A stretch of DNA of 24,974 bases, taken from contig JACZXR010000001.1 of assembly GCA_022571535.1 (NCBI GenBank), positions 1-24,974 on the forward strand, given 5' to 3'. This document shows positions 15,612 through 21,855 of the stretch, piece by piece. The notes beneath the pieces are model-generated. The model made no database searches. It was not told the DNA's origin and saw nothing but the letters and a program-made list of their open reading frames with translations. The position numbers and the translations under genes are program-made. The first letter of the stretch is position 1. The number at the start of each line of letters is the position of its first letter. This stretch comes from Deltaproteobacteria bacterium (GTDB taxonomy: Bacteria; Desulfobacterota; Binatia; UBA9968; CAXXLF01).

Positions 15612-17020
15612 CTCCTCCCCACACCTCTCCTTTCTCTCCTGGCCCGCAGGACCAAGCTCATCGGAGAAATCTGCATCTCGAGGGTTTCACGTAGCTGATG
15701 GATCAGGTAGCGCTCATAATTGGAGGAGATGCCCTTGAGGTAGTTGACAAAAATGGTGAAAGTCGGGGGACAGATGGCAGTCTGCGTAGCATAATATAAT
15801 TTGACTTCTCGTCCGCGAAAGGGAGCGGGAGGGTGTTTCCGGACAACCTCATGTAGCACCTGGTTTAAGGTTGAAGTTCGAATCCAACGACGCTGGGATA
15901 ACGAGACCTGCAGCACCAGCTTCATCAGCCTTGGGATACCAAGTCCAGTAAGCGCAGAGATAAACACTATTGGGGCAAAATCGATGAACGGAAGCTTCTC
16001 ATAAACCTGCTTGGAATAACCCCTGGTGCCGGCAGGTACCCGGGAAACCGTGTCCCACTTGTTCACTACTAATATAACCCCCTTGCCACGCTTATGGGCA
16101 TAACTCAGGATCTGGGCATCCTGACTGGTTACTCCTTCAGGGGCGTCCAAAAGGTGAATGAGCAGAACCCCTCGATCCACTGAACGAAGGGCTCGGACCA
16201 CACTGTAACGCTCAATGCGATCTGTGATCCTTGCCTTGCGGCGAATCCCTGCTGTGTCCACCAAGGTGTACTGTTCCTTCCCCCAAGTCAATGGACTATC
16301 CAAGGCATCTCGAGTCGTACCCGGGAGAGGATCCACGACACTACGCTCATATCCCAGAAGGCGGTTGACCAAGGTGGACTTCCCTACGTTGGGTCGCCCC
16401 ACAATGGCCAGGCATAGGGATTGTTCCCTACCCTCTCCCCCAGCTCTATTTTCCTTTCTTCTTGGAAAGGCGCCAACAACTCGATCCATCAGTGCAGAAA
16501 GGCCAAGACCATGCTCAGCTGAGAGGGGGAAGATCTCACTCAATCCCAAGGCGAAAAATTCGTAAAGCAGCTTCTCTTTGGGCTTAGTATCTACTTTGTT
16601 GACGGCGAAAAAGACAGGTTTCTTAACCCCCCGCAGCAGTTTCACGGCCTCCCGATCCAAGGGACTCAAGCCTGCATTCGCGTCAAAGAGCATCATAATT
16701 ACGTCTGCCTCTTCTATCGCTAAACGGCTCTGCTCCTGGATCTGTTCTTTGAGCGCCGTTTTCGGATCAGGCTCAAAACCACCTGTATCGATCAGGAGGA
16801 ATCTCCTTCCACGCCACTTCACCTCACTATAGTTGCGATCCCGTGTGACCCCTGGCAACTTATCAACTATTGCCCTCTTTGCCCCCGAGAGCCTGTTGAA
16901 TAGAGTAGACTTCCCCACGTTGGGCAGCCCTACAATGGCCAGAAGGGGGAGCTCACTAAAGCTGTTGGACCTCGCCGGGGGATCCATCACCTCGCTCTCT
17001 ATAGAGTTTACCTGGGCCAT
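15608..17020 (-). CDS. der: Ribosome-assembly GTPase Der (EngA)
   Basis: Der has two tandem GTPase domains and helps assemble the 50S subunit. The first domain shows GLPNVGKST, DTGGFEPD, NKVD and SAEHGLG. The second shows GRPNVGKST, DTAGIRRKARI, NKWD and SALTGLG. The C-terminal ~90 residues form the KH-like domain (KLYYATQTAICPPTFTIFVN). The linker between the domains contains a charged RRKENRAGGEGRE. I use the ATG at 17020, four nt after the era stop; the codon just before it is GTG and would give a start one residue longer. No strong Shine-Dalgarno sequence is present, so coupling with era is likely. Confidence 0.96.
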   Translation of the reverse strand: MAQVNSIESEVMDPPARSNSFSELPLLAIVGLPNVGKSTLFNRLSGAKRAIVDKLPGVTRDRNYSEVKWRGRRFLLIDTGGFEPDPKTALKEQIQEQSRLAIEEADVIMMLFDANAGLSPLDREAVKLLRGVKKPVFFAVNKVDTKPKEKLLYEFFALGLSEIFPLSAEHGLGLSALMDRVVGAFPRRKENRAGGEGREQSLCLAIVGRPNVGKSTLVNRLLGYERSVVDPLPGTTRDALDSPLTWGKEQYTLVDTAGIRRKARITDRIERYSVVRALRSVDRGVLLIHLLDAPEGVTSQDAQILSYAHKRGKGVILVVNKWDTVSRVPAGTRGYSKQVYEKLPFIDFAPIVFISALTGLGIPRLMKLVLQVSLSQRRWIRTSTLNQVLHEVVRKHPPAPFRGREVKLYYATQTAICPPTFTIFVNYLKGISSNYERYLIHQLRETLEMQISPMSLVLRARRERRGVGRR

Positions 17021-17024
17021 CACC

Positions 17025-17948
17025 CTAGAGACCGAATTCCTTTAATGACCGGGGATCTTGACTCCATCCCCTGGTGACCTTGACAAAAAGCTCCAAAAAG
17101 ATCCTACAGCCGAGTAGGATCTCCAGCTCTTCTCTAGCCTGTTGTCCGATTCCTTTAAGCATCGCCCCTCTTTTGCCGATCAGGATGGCTTTGTGTGATT
17201 CGCGCTCTGTATGGATCGTAGCCTTGATGACAACCAGATTTTTCTGCTCCTTCTCTGTGAATTCATCGATGACGACCGCCGTCAAGTAAGGAATCTCCTC
17301 GCGGGTCAGAAGAAAAATCTTCTCTCGGATAATTTCGGAGGCGATGAAGCGCTCCGTTTGATCTGTAACATCTCCCTCGGGGTAATAGCGCGGACCTTCC
17401 GGAAGCAATTTCAGAATCGCGTCCAAGAGAAGCGGGACGTTATCTCCCTTCAAGGCGCTGATCGGAATGATCTCCCGGTGCGGCAACAGCGAAGAACACC
17501 GGTCCATCAGAGGGAGCAGTCTGTCCTTAGCGATAAGATCTATCTTGTTCAGCAAGATCAGCGTCGTTGCCCGAGATTCTTTGAGGGTCCGAGAAATATC
17601 TTCATCTTCCTTCTGAATCCCATTGCGGACATCGACAATCCAGAGGACCCCATCGACCTCTCTCAAGGTCTTGAGGGCAGTCTCCACCATGCGTCGGTTG
17701 ATCACCGAGCGAGCTCGATGGATCCCAGGAGTATCCATAAAGACGACCTGGCCGTGAGGAGTCGTCCTGATTCCGGTAATTCGATTGCGCGTGGTCTGCG
17801 GCTTTGGGGTAACTATGGCGATTTTCTCCCCCAGGAGCTGATTCAGAAGGGTTGATTTCCCTACATTGGGCCGCCCTACGATCGCCACAAAACCCGAGCG
17901 GTGCCCAGTGGGCTCTTGTGTGGAGCTGCTTCCGATCTCAGTTGACAT
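17025..17948 (-). CDS. era: Ribosome-assembly GTPase Era
   Basis: Era binds 16S rRNA near its 3' end and assists 30S maturation. It has the G1 GRPNVGKSTLLNQLLG, the G2 region TTRNRITGI, G3 DTPGIHRA, G4 NKID, G5 SALKG, and a C-terminal KH domain with IGKRGAMLKGIGQQAREELE. The ORF can be extended to a GTG at 17972, but a good promoter has its -10 at 17973-17978. Transcripts would then start at about 17966, downstream of that GTG. The ATG at 17948, with GGCAGG a few bases upstream, is therefore the better start (307 residues). Confidence 0.95.
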   Translation of the reverse strand: MSTEIGSSSTQEPTGHRSGFVAIVGRPNVGKSTLLNQLLGEKIAIVTPKPQTTRNRITGIRTTPHGQVVFMDTPGIHRARSVINRRMVETALKTLREVDGVLWIVDVRNGIQKEDEDISRTLKESRATTLILLNKIDLIAKDRLLPLMDRCSSLLPHREIIPISALKGDNVPLLLDAILKLLPEGPRYYPEGDVTDQTERFIASEIIREKIFLLTREEIPYLTAVVIDEFTEKEQKNLVVIKATIHTERESHKAILIGKRGAMLKGIGQQAREELEILLGCRIFLELFVKVTRGWSQDPRSLKEFGL

Positions 17949-17972
17949 AGTGCCTGCCCGAATTCGAATCAC

Positions 17973-18000
17973 ATTATGCCATGGCTATGGATCGGATCAA
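17973..18000 (-). promoter_or_regulatory. Putative sigma70 promoter of era-der-ogt
   Basis: On the minus strand TTGATC (17995-18000, four of six) and CATAAT (17973-17978, five of six) are separated by 16 nt, just upstream of the chosen era ATG. Its position also decides the era start. Confidence 0.55.
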
Positions 18001-18074
18001 GGTTAAAGATATTTTCCGACTGGGTGAGATCAGAACGACGTCGAGAGGGCAACAGTAAACGGGCTGCTGAGCCA

Positions 18075-18299
18075 TTACCAGCCAGAGATTCTACGGCGGG
18101 CTTCAAACCACGGAACAGGCTTCACAGTTCCCGAATCAAGCTCCCTCAGTCGCCGATCTATTTCAGCGTGCCAAGCCGCTTCCGCATCTTCGTCCACCTC
18201 TTGGTCGAGACTGTCAAGAAGAGATCCAGCAAGCGCAGCTCTCGCTTCTGGCGGAAGCTTGAGGGCCTCTTTCAGCAGGTCATTTGGGTCTTGCTTCAT
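18075..18299 (-). CDS. Addiction-module antitoxin-like protein, orphan
   Basis: This small acidic protein of 74 residues has the pattern of the Unstab_antitox/TIGR02574-type addiction module component. It has LLKEALKLPPEARAALAGSLL, a leucine- and alanine-rich helix that mediates dimerisation, then SLDQEVDEDAEAAWHAEIDRR and a C-terminal ...RISGW. Such proteins normally overlap a ParE/RelE toxin gene directly downstream. Here a short frame starts on the overlapping TAATG but ends after about 32 codons with no RelE-like sequence, and the era promoter follows. It is therefore an orphan antitoxin or a remnant. AGGA stands 9 nt upstream of the ATG. It lies 36 nt past the attC-like site at 18336-18383 and has no attC of its own, so it marks the edge of the cassette array. 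Confidence 0.75.
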   Translation of the reverse strand: MKQDPNDLLKEALKLPPEARAALAGSLLDSLDQEVDEDAEAAWHAEIDRRLRELDSGTVKPVPWFEARRRISGW

Positions 18300-18335
18300 A
18301 CTGCCAATCCTAGACCCCTAAGGTGGCTTGTATCA

Positions 18336-18383
18336 ATCTAACATCTAGGCTGACCCGCTATGTCGGGTCAAGCCGACTTAGGT
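18336..18383 (-). repeat. attC site downstream of the HNH cassette
   Basis: On the minus strand the R''-like ACCTAAG (18377-18383; the last base deviates from RYYYAAC) is followed by an L'' arm GGCTTGACCCG, the loop ACATAG, an L' arm CGGGTCAGCC, and R' GTTAGAT (18336-18342, perfect GTTRRRY). The L'' arm has one extra T relative to L', the extrahelical-base asymmetry that sets attC orientation. The HNH stop lies 9 nt upstream. Confidence 0.75.
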
Positions 18384-18392
18384 TGCTCCGTT

Positions 18393-19076
18393 TCATGCGC
18401 TGCCTGCCACTACACGAATCCTGCAGCGTGTAATGAACTCGACACCTTCGTAGAAGCCGAAGACCCACAGCGAGGAGGGACTGCCAGGCCGGAGATATCC
18501 GGCGTAGCGAAATACATCACCGCCGACCGAGCCGCTCCTGCTGGGCGACGAGAGAAAGGCCTTTCGCTCTGATGGCATGCCGGCCAGATCAGACAGCGAG
18601 GGAGCGACTCTCCACTCGATCTCGCACTCCTGCAAAACGACTCCATTGTCGTGCCACAGAAGGCCTCGCGTCAGGCGTGAGAAAAAACGATCCAGCACGG
18701 GCTGATTGAGGTTGAAGGCCACGCTCCTTCCAACATGCAGGCCGCCGGGTGTCCTGATCTCCACGGGCGTTAGGCTGTCGAGCAAATGCTCGACATGTTT
18801 CCCTCTCCGCTGGTTGACGTCTCTCTCCAACGACCGATCTCTCCGGGCCGCTACGTGACCCAAAACGGCCGGGTGGGACTCCGTAGAGGCAAGCGAGGTC
18901 AGGAGGTTTCGTACTCGCTCGTCATCCCGCCCGTGATTGACGTTGCACTGGCGGCAGCTCGGCACAGTAATAGCGTCGGCAGGCGGCTTCGGAAAGAGAC
19001 AGAGGGGCGGAACGTGGTCATGGTCGGATGCATCAACTCTACCACAATAGACACATGATGGTTTGATCATATTCAC
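18393..19076 (-). CDS. HNH/zinc-finger protein of unknown function (cassette gene)
   Basis: The N-terminus holds a compact metal-binding module: C8-VYC11, then SDHDHVPP (18-24), then SCRQCN (C41, C44). This CxxC...DHVPP...CxxCN layout is seen in HNH-type nuclease-like domains of many unnamed proteins. The remaining ~180 residues (WHDNGVVLQECEIEWRV, FGFYEGVEFITRCRIRVV) match nothing I recognise. The predicted start is GTG at 19076, or the ATG two codons later; either lies only 5-11 nt past the reconstituted attC core, and no Shine-Dalgarno sequence is present, which is common for cassette genes. An attC follows the stop. Nuclease activity is inferred from the motif only; a nucleic-acid-binding zinc finger is the alternative. 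Confidence 0.72.
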   Translation of the reverse strand: MNMIKPSCVYCGRVDASDHDHVPPLCLFPKPPADAITVPSCRQCNVNHGRDDERVRNLLTSLASTESHPAVLGHVAARRDRSLERDVNQRRGKHVEHLLDSLTPVEIRTPGGLHVGRSVAFNLNQPVLDRFFSRLTRGLLWHDNGVVLQECEIEWRVAPSLSDLAGMPSERKAFLSSPSRSGSVGGDVFRYAGYLRPGSPSSLWVFGFYEGVEFITRCRIRVVAGSA

Positions 19077-19085
19077 AGTAACCTA

Positions 19086-19799
19086 CATGGGGATAGGGAG
19101 GGGCCTCACGGCCTCCCCCCTCCCACACCACCGTACACACAGGTCACGTATACGGCGGTTTCGGCAGATTGGGTCGATGTAATGTGCAGTACCCCAACCG
19201 GAGTGTCTTTGCTCGTATCGCCAGGCGTGGGTTCATCCCAGACGCCGAATCTCAGTCCAACGCCTCGCCGGATGCCATCTCGCACCTCCGCCACAAGTGA
19301 CGACTCCTCTCTTTTGATCCCTTCCGGGAACCGTTCGGGCCTTCGTCTGCAATCGTTACGGCTCGGCCTATCTGTTGCTCCACCTTTCGGCCCGGAGTGC
19401 CTCACTAGCTTCGCCTGCCTGCAGCCTATTATGCCCTCTGCTGACTTCTCCTATGGGGTCAACATCGATTGCTCGATGTTCAGCCAGTTTCCGTCGCACG
19501 TGACTTCCCAGGGCACATAGGAGATCTCCCCGGGTAAGACACAAAACTCTCCGTGCGTAGACGCCGGATTTATAAAGCCCACCCAATGCGCGGATGGAGG
19601 ACTTCGTTGTCACGTGCCAACTCGTCCCGGGGTACCACACCTCCTATCCGGTTCCTGTTCGTCGCCCCGCACTTTTGGATTGGTCTTCCTTCAGACCCCA
19701 CCTCACGATGACGCTCTTGCCCTTCTCCTAGCCTTCGGCTCCGCTTACACCTGGCGTCAGGACTTTCACCCGACTAGTTCTGTGCCATGCCCGGCACAC
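19086..19799 (-). mobile_element. ORF-less group II intron inserted in an attC site
   Basis: The minus strand begins GTGTGCCGGGCATGGCAC (GUGYG 5' consensus). It then shows conserved bacterial group II ribozyme pieces: GGTGAAAGTCCTGACG (19755-19770), GACGAACAGGAACCGGATAG (19644-19663) and GAGAAGTCAGCAGAGGGCAT (19431-19450). Near the 3' end a domain V-like hairpin pairs CCGCCGTATAC with GTGTACGGTGG (19128-19158). A GC-rich domain VI-like hairpin follows (19096-19123), then TATCCCCAT. Total length is about 714 nt. Complete introns with a reverse transcriptase are about 2 kb; here no RT motif such as YADD appears in any frame, so domain IV is empty or deleted. Mobility would need a maturase supplied from elsewhere. 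The 3' boundary is uncertain by a few nt: ending at 19086 restores the attC core, while the usual AY end would fall at 19087. Class C is inferred from the attC location. Confidence 0.8.
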
Positions 19800-19856
19800 A
19801 CGCCCAGCATCAGCCGCCGCGCCGCTAGGCGTGGTCGGCTGCATGCAAAGTTAGGA
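19800..19856 (-). repeat. attC site interrupted by the group II intron
   Basis: On the minus strand the R''-like TCCTAAC (19850-19856) is followed by TTT. A long imperfect hairpin comes next, GCATGCAGCCGACCACGCC, loop TAGC, GGCGCGGCGGCTGATGC, and then TGGGCGT at the intron edge. The rest of R' (TAGGT, 19081-19085) lies on the other side of the intron; joined, they read GCGTTAGGT, a perfect GTTRRRY core. The L'' arm carries an extra G, so the orientation matches the other two sites. Confidence 0.78.
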
Positions 19857-19871
19857 GGCAGCCTGGCTTAG

Positions 19872-20834
19872 TTAACACGAGAGCACTCTAGCGACCTCGG
19901 TCAAGTCCGAGAAAACCTCAACCCTGTATTTCTCACGCAAACCCGTCTCCTCGGTCACCCTCGCCCAGAATCGCTCGACGACTACGGCGTCACAATATGG
20001 TATCGCCGTCACTAAGTGGCCGATATCGCTGACGTCGTTTGACTTTATGGCCCGCGACCACTGGCGATCGCGGTAGAGTGTCAACTCGCAGTCAACATCG
20101 AGGGACGGTACACGGGACCAGAACTCCATCAAACCGTCTAGCCCAAGACCAAGGAAGTCCTCGAATGTCTTACCAATGGCGGTGAGGGCGGCAGTGATGT
20201 AGTGTTGCAGATCATAAGTGTACCCAGCAAGTTGTGCCCGCCTGTGCACAACCTTGTCGTAGGGTTTTCTCACCGCCCGCACAGATTCTGCGGCCTGAGC
20301 GTTCGGCCTGCCCAGCTCGGAAATATGTTGCTTCTGCCGAATCCGTCCAGGCTCGTTAGGAAACGTCAACAAATCGAATAACGCCTCGGGCTGCGCCGCG
20401 AACCAACTTAAGCGTTTCAGGTCCAGATCGCTCCAATGCGCGGGAAACTCGCTACGTCCCCTCGGACCGACTCCAAATAAGAATCCACGGCCCAACGTTT
20501 CCGGCGGAGGAGGCATTTCCGACGATCCGAAGGTTTGGGACACTGCTCGTGATATCTCGATGGGCAGTATGTCGTTCCAAGCGGCAATGAACCACCGACG
20601 ACTGAACCGTTCAAAGACTTCAGCTAGGCGCTCGCGCCTGCCGGGCTCCTCCGCTCGCAGATGTTCGATCAGATGGATCACGCCGAGAGGCAGCCGAACC
20701 TCATCACGATCGACTCGGCTCAGGAGGTCCTCCGCCACCGACTTGTGAGCAGGCTTGTGGGGCCTACCCCAGAACGCTTTGGCAAGGTAGATCCAATGAT
20801 TCTGATCGAGAAAGATGTATCTCGGATTCGACAC
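19872..20834 (-). CDS. PIN-like domain protein of unknown function (cassette gene)
   Basis: I do not recognise the exact family of this 320-residue protein. It begins NPRYIFLDQNHWIYLAKAF, a beta-strand ending in an aspartate (D10) as in PIN-fold nucleases. A second acidic residue sits in VIHLIEHLR (E57), and a C-terminal cluster NDVSDIGHLVTAIPYCDAVV (D267, D270, D282) resembles the third and fourth PIN acidic positions. The middle part (90-260) is an insertion longer than in small VapC-type PIN proteins. Metal-dependent RNase activity is inference. The start is GTG at 20834, with CAGGA 7 nt upstream; the frame can be extended to TTG at 20873, but that runs through the attC. The TAA stop lies 16 nt before the next attC. 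The protein is soluble, with no signal peptide. Confidence 0.72.
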   Translation of the reverse strand: MSNPRYIFLDQNHWIYLAKAFWGRPHKPAHKSVAEDLLSRVDRDEVRLPLGVIHLIEHLRAEEPGRRERLAEVFERFSRRWFIAAWNDILPIEISRAVSQTFGSSEMPPPPETLGRGFLFGVGPRGRSEFPAHWSDLDLKRLSWFAAQPEALFDLLTFPNEPGRIRQKQHISELGRPNAQAAESVRAVRKPYDKVVHRRAQLAGYTYDLQHYITAALTAIGKTFEDFLGLGLDGLMEFWSRVPSLDVDCELTLYRDRQWSRAIKSNDVSDIGHLVTAIPYCDAVVVERFWARVTEETGLREKYRVEVFSDLTEVARVLSC

Positions 20835-20846
20835 AGTATTCCTGCC

Positions 20847-20900
20847 GCCTAACGTCAAGGCTGAGGAGCGCAAAGCGTCTCCTCAAACCAGTGGTTAGGT
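20847..20900 (-). repeat. attC site with both R boxes intact
   Basis: On the minus strand R'' is ACCTAAC (20894-20900) and R' is GTTAGGC (20847-20853), both matching the RYYYAAC/GTTRRRY consensus. Between them GGTTTGAGGAG-A-CGC, loop TTT, GCG-CTCCTCAGCC folds into a stem with an extrahelical T and A on the L'' arm only. The stop codon of the preceding ORF lies inside R'' (ACC TAA C), a frequent cassette feature. This is the clearest of the three sites. Confidence 0.85.
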
Positions 20901-21116
20901 TGGCGTTCCCTCGCCTGTGCTCAGGCCTGCTTTTTGTAGCCACTCACCCATCAGTTTGGTTGCCGCGTCCACGTCATCCTTCAGTTGCTTCAGCCCCTCC
21001 GGATCAGTGAATACGTGCCGCCCATTGTACTCACCTCTCGACAGATCACCTTCCTGAGGGGGAATGCCGTAAGTTGCACCTTTGTGTACCAGTCGTTGGA
21101 GACTATAGGATGTCCC
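20895..21116 (-). pseudogene. 5'-truncated cassette ORF
   Basis: An open frame of 73 codons ends with TAA inside the attC at 20847-20900. The reading GATYGIPPQEGDLSRGEYNG followed by RHVFTDPEGLKQLKDDVDAA looks like genuine coding sequence (mixed, amphipathic, no low complexity). No ATG, GTG or TTG occurs in the frame before the in-frame TAG at 21117-21119. The gene has therefore lost its 5' end, probably at the AT-rich junction near 21120. I do not recognise the family. It would be the first remaining cassette of the array. Confidence 0.55.
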
Positions 21117-21230
21117 CTATGAAAAAATCATTTTTTACTCGGAACCGTATTGGAAATCTGACATTGACGTTAAGGCCTACAAGAAATTGCAACGCTCAGG
21201 ACAAAGCAGCTGGCTTATTTTTAGTCCTTG
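21117..21230. other. Short AT-rich junction between cassette array and TA module
   Basis: This 114-bp stretch has no gene. It contains a perfect 7-bp palindrome AAAAAAT-C-ATTTTTT (21122-21136) next to the point where the truncated cassette ORF begins. A GTTAAGG at about 21169 resembles an R' core but has no partner arms. No attI or integrase remnant is visible. Confidence 0.4.
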
Positions 21231-21521
21231 TTAATCCCGTGCCCGACCGCGGAGTATTTGATACGCTGTCTCTTCATAGATGCTTCTCCGTGGGCCTATA
21301 GCAACGATCTCAGTACCTCCCCCAATAGGACGGTAAATAATTCGGTACCAACCAATTCGCAAACTCCGGTAACCCTCAAGCTCTTTTTTTAGGGGTTTTC
21401 CACAAGCCGGATCTTCAAGGATATCGGTCAGTGCAGAGCGGACTTTACGTTTAAGATTAGGATGTAACTGTCGTATAAGAGCCCGGACCCTGGCTGAGAC
21501 TTTAAGCACCTGAGCCGGCAT
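21231..21521 (-). CDS. RelE/ParE-family toxin
   Basis: This 96-residue basic protein has the RelE/ParE fold pattern: an N-terminal helical hairpin (VLKVSARVRALIRQLHPNLK), DPACGKPLKKELEGYRSLRIGWYRIIYRP with the central beta-sheet, and the closing IVAIGPRRSIYEE. In the RelE branch such proteins are ribosome-dependent mRNA endonucleases; in the ParE branch they are gyrase inhibitors. The sequence alone does not decide, though the Phd/YefM partner favours the RelE/YoeB side. The ATG lies 9 nt after the antitoxin stop with no good ribosome-binding site, so translation is likely coupled to the antitoxin. Confidence 0.87.
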   Translation of the reverse strand: MPAQVLKVSARVRALIRQLHPNLKRKVRSALTDILEDPACGKPLKKELEGYRSLRIGWYRIIYRPIGGGTEIVAIGPRRSIYEETAYQILRGRARD

Positions 21522-21530
21522 GTGGAGGGG

Positions 21531-21791
21531 CTAGTCAGCGAAGAGTTCTTCAATGGTATAGCGTTTTTTTGTACGCCGGAGCGCCCGTATCCCATCGCGA
21601 ATCTCTTTCATAAACTCAGAATCTTTCAGGATCTCTACCGTTTCCTTCCAACCATCGTACTCGTCTTTACTAACGATGATAGCAATAGGCTTGCCGTTAC
21701 GAGTGATAGTTACCTTCTCATCCCTACGCTCCACAACATCAACAAGCTCGCTAAGTTTAGTTTTAACCTCTGAAAGTGGCAGAACCTTCAT
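21531..21791 (-). CDS. Phd/YefM-family antitoxin
   Basis: The 86-residue product starts MKVLPLSEVKTKLSELVDVV and continues with VTITRNGKPIAIIVSKDEYD, the Phd/YefM DNA-binding and dimerisation region. The C-terminal half (residues ~50-86, charged, ending RYTIEELFAD) is the usual flexible toxin-binding tail. GAGGAG lies 6 nt before the ATG. The pair with the RelE-like gene downstream is a complete type II module. It sits at the outer edge of the cassette array, with no attC between it and the VWA gene, so it is not clearly a cassette itself. Confidence 0.9.
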   Translation of the reverse strand: MKVLPLSEVKTKLSELVDVVERRDEKVTITRNGKPIAIIVSKDEYDGWKETVEILKDSEFMKEIRDGIRALRRTKKRYTIEELFAD

Positions 21792-21807
21792 GCTATCTCC
21801 TCTATCT

Positions 21808-21833
21808 AATTCTGGTCTGAATTACGACCAATT
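21808..21833 (-). promoter_or_regulatory. Palindromic operator candidate upstream of the Phd/RelE module
   Basis: An inverted repeat AATTCTGGTC-TGAATTAC-GACCAATT (one extra base in one arm) lies 17-42 nt upstream of the antitoxin ATG. It falls in the 64-nt gap after the VWA stop. Phd/YefM antitoxins repress their own promoter by binding such palindromes, so this is a likely autoregulatory site. A weak TTGGTC/TAGATA pair overlaps it. Confidence 0.5.
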
Positions 21834-21855
21834 CTATCTCGCCCATCTCAGGACG

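Larger units (their letters stand above)
18336..21116 (-). mobile_element. Integron gene-cassette array without integrase (CALIN-like)
   Basis: Three attC-type sites (20847-20900, 19800-19856 and 18336-18383) share the same minus-strand orientation and punctuate three ORFs, each ending just before or within an attC. This is the cassette rule: ORF, then attC, then the next ORF starting a few bases after the R' core. The three R' cores are GTTAGGC, GTT|AGGT (split by the intron) and GTTAGAT, all fitting GTTRRRY. No tyrosine recombinase or attI is visible in the window; on the side where one would be expected (higher coordinates) there is a toxin-antitoxin pair and then a VWA gene. The block lies between core genes and has no promoter I could recognise. 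Whether it is a decayed integron or was deposited off-site by an integrase elsewhere cannot be told here. Confidence 0.7.

Noticed and set aside
18786..19058. A 90-codon plus-strand ORF.
   Set aside because: It is antisense to the CxxC/DHVPP-bearing HNH gene, whose reading frame shows conserved motifs.
19106..19871. Four overlapping ORFs of 85-112 codons in both strands (19106-19405, 19182-19520, 19368-19640, 19614-19871).
   Set aside because: They lie within the intron and the attC, show no protein family signature, and the underlying sequence is conserved as structured RNA; they are chance frames.
21150..21200. A fourth attC or an attI near GTTAAGG at ~21169.
   Set aside because: The putative core does not fit GTTRRRY at its last base and there are no paired L boxes or a second R box.
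21074..21301. A 75-codon plus-strand ORF across the junction of the cassette array and the RelE gene.
   Set aside because: It overlaps the RelE coding region antisense, has no ribosome-binding site and resembles no family.
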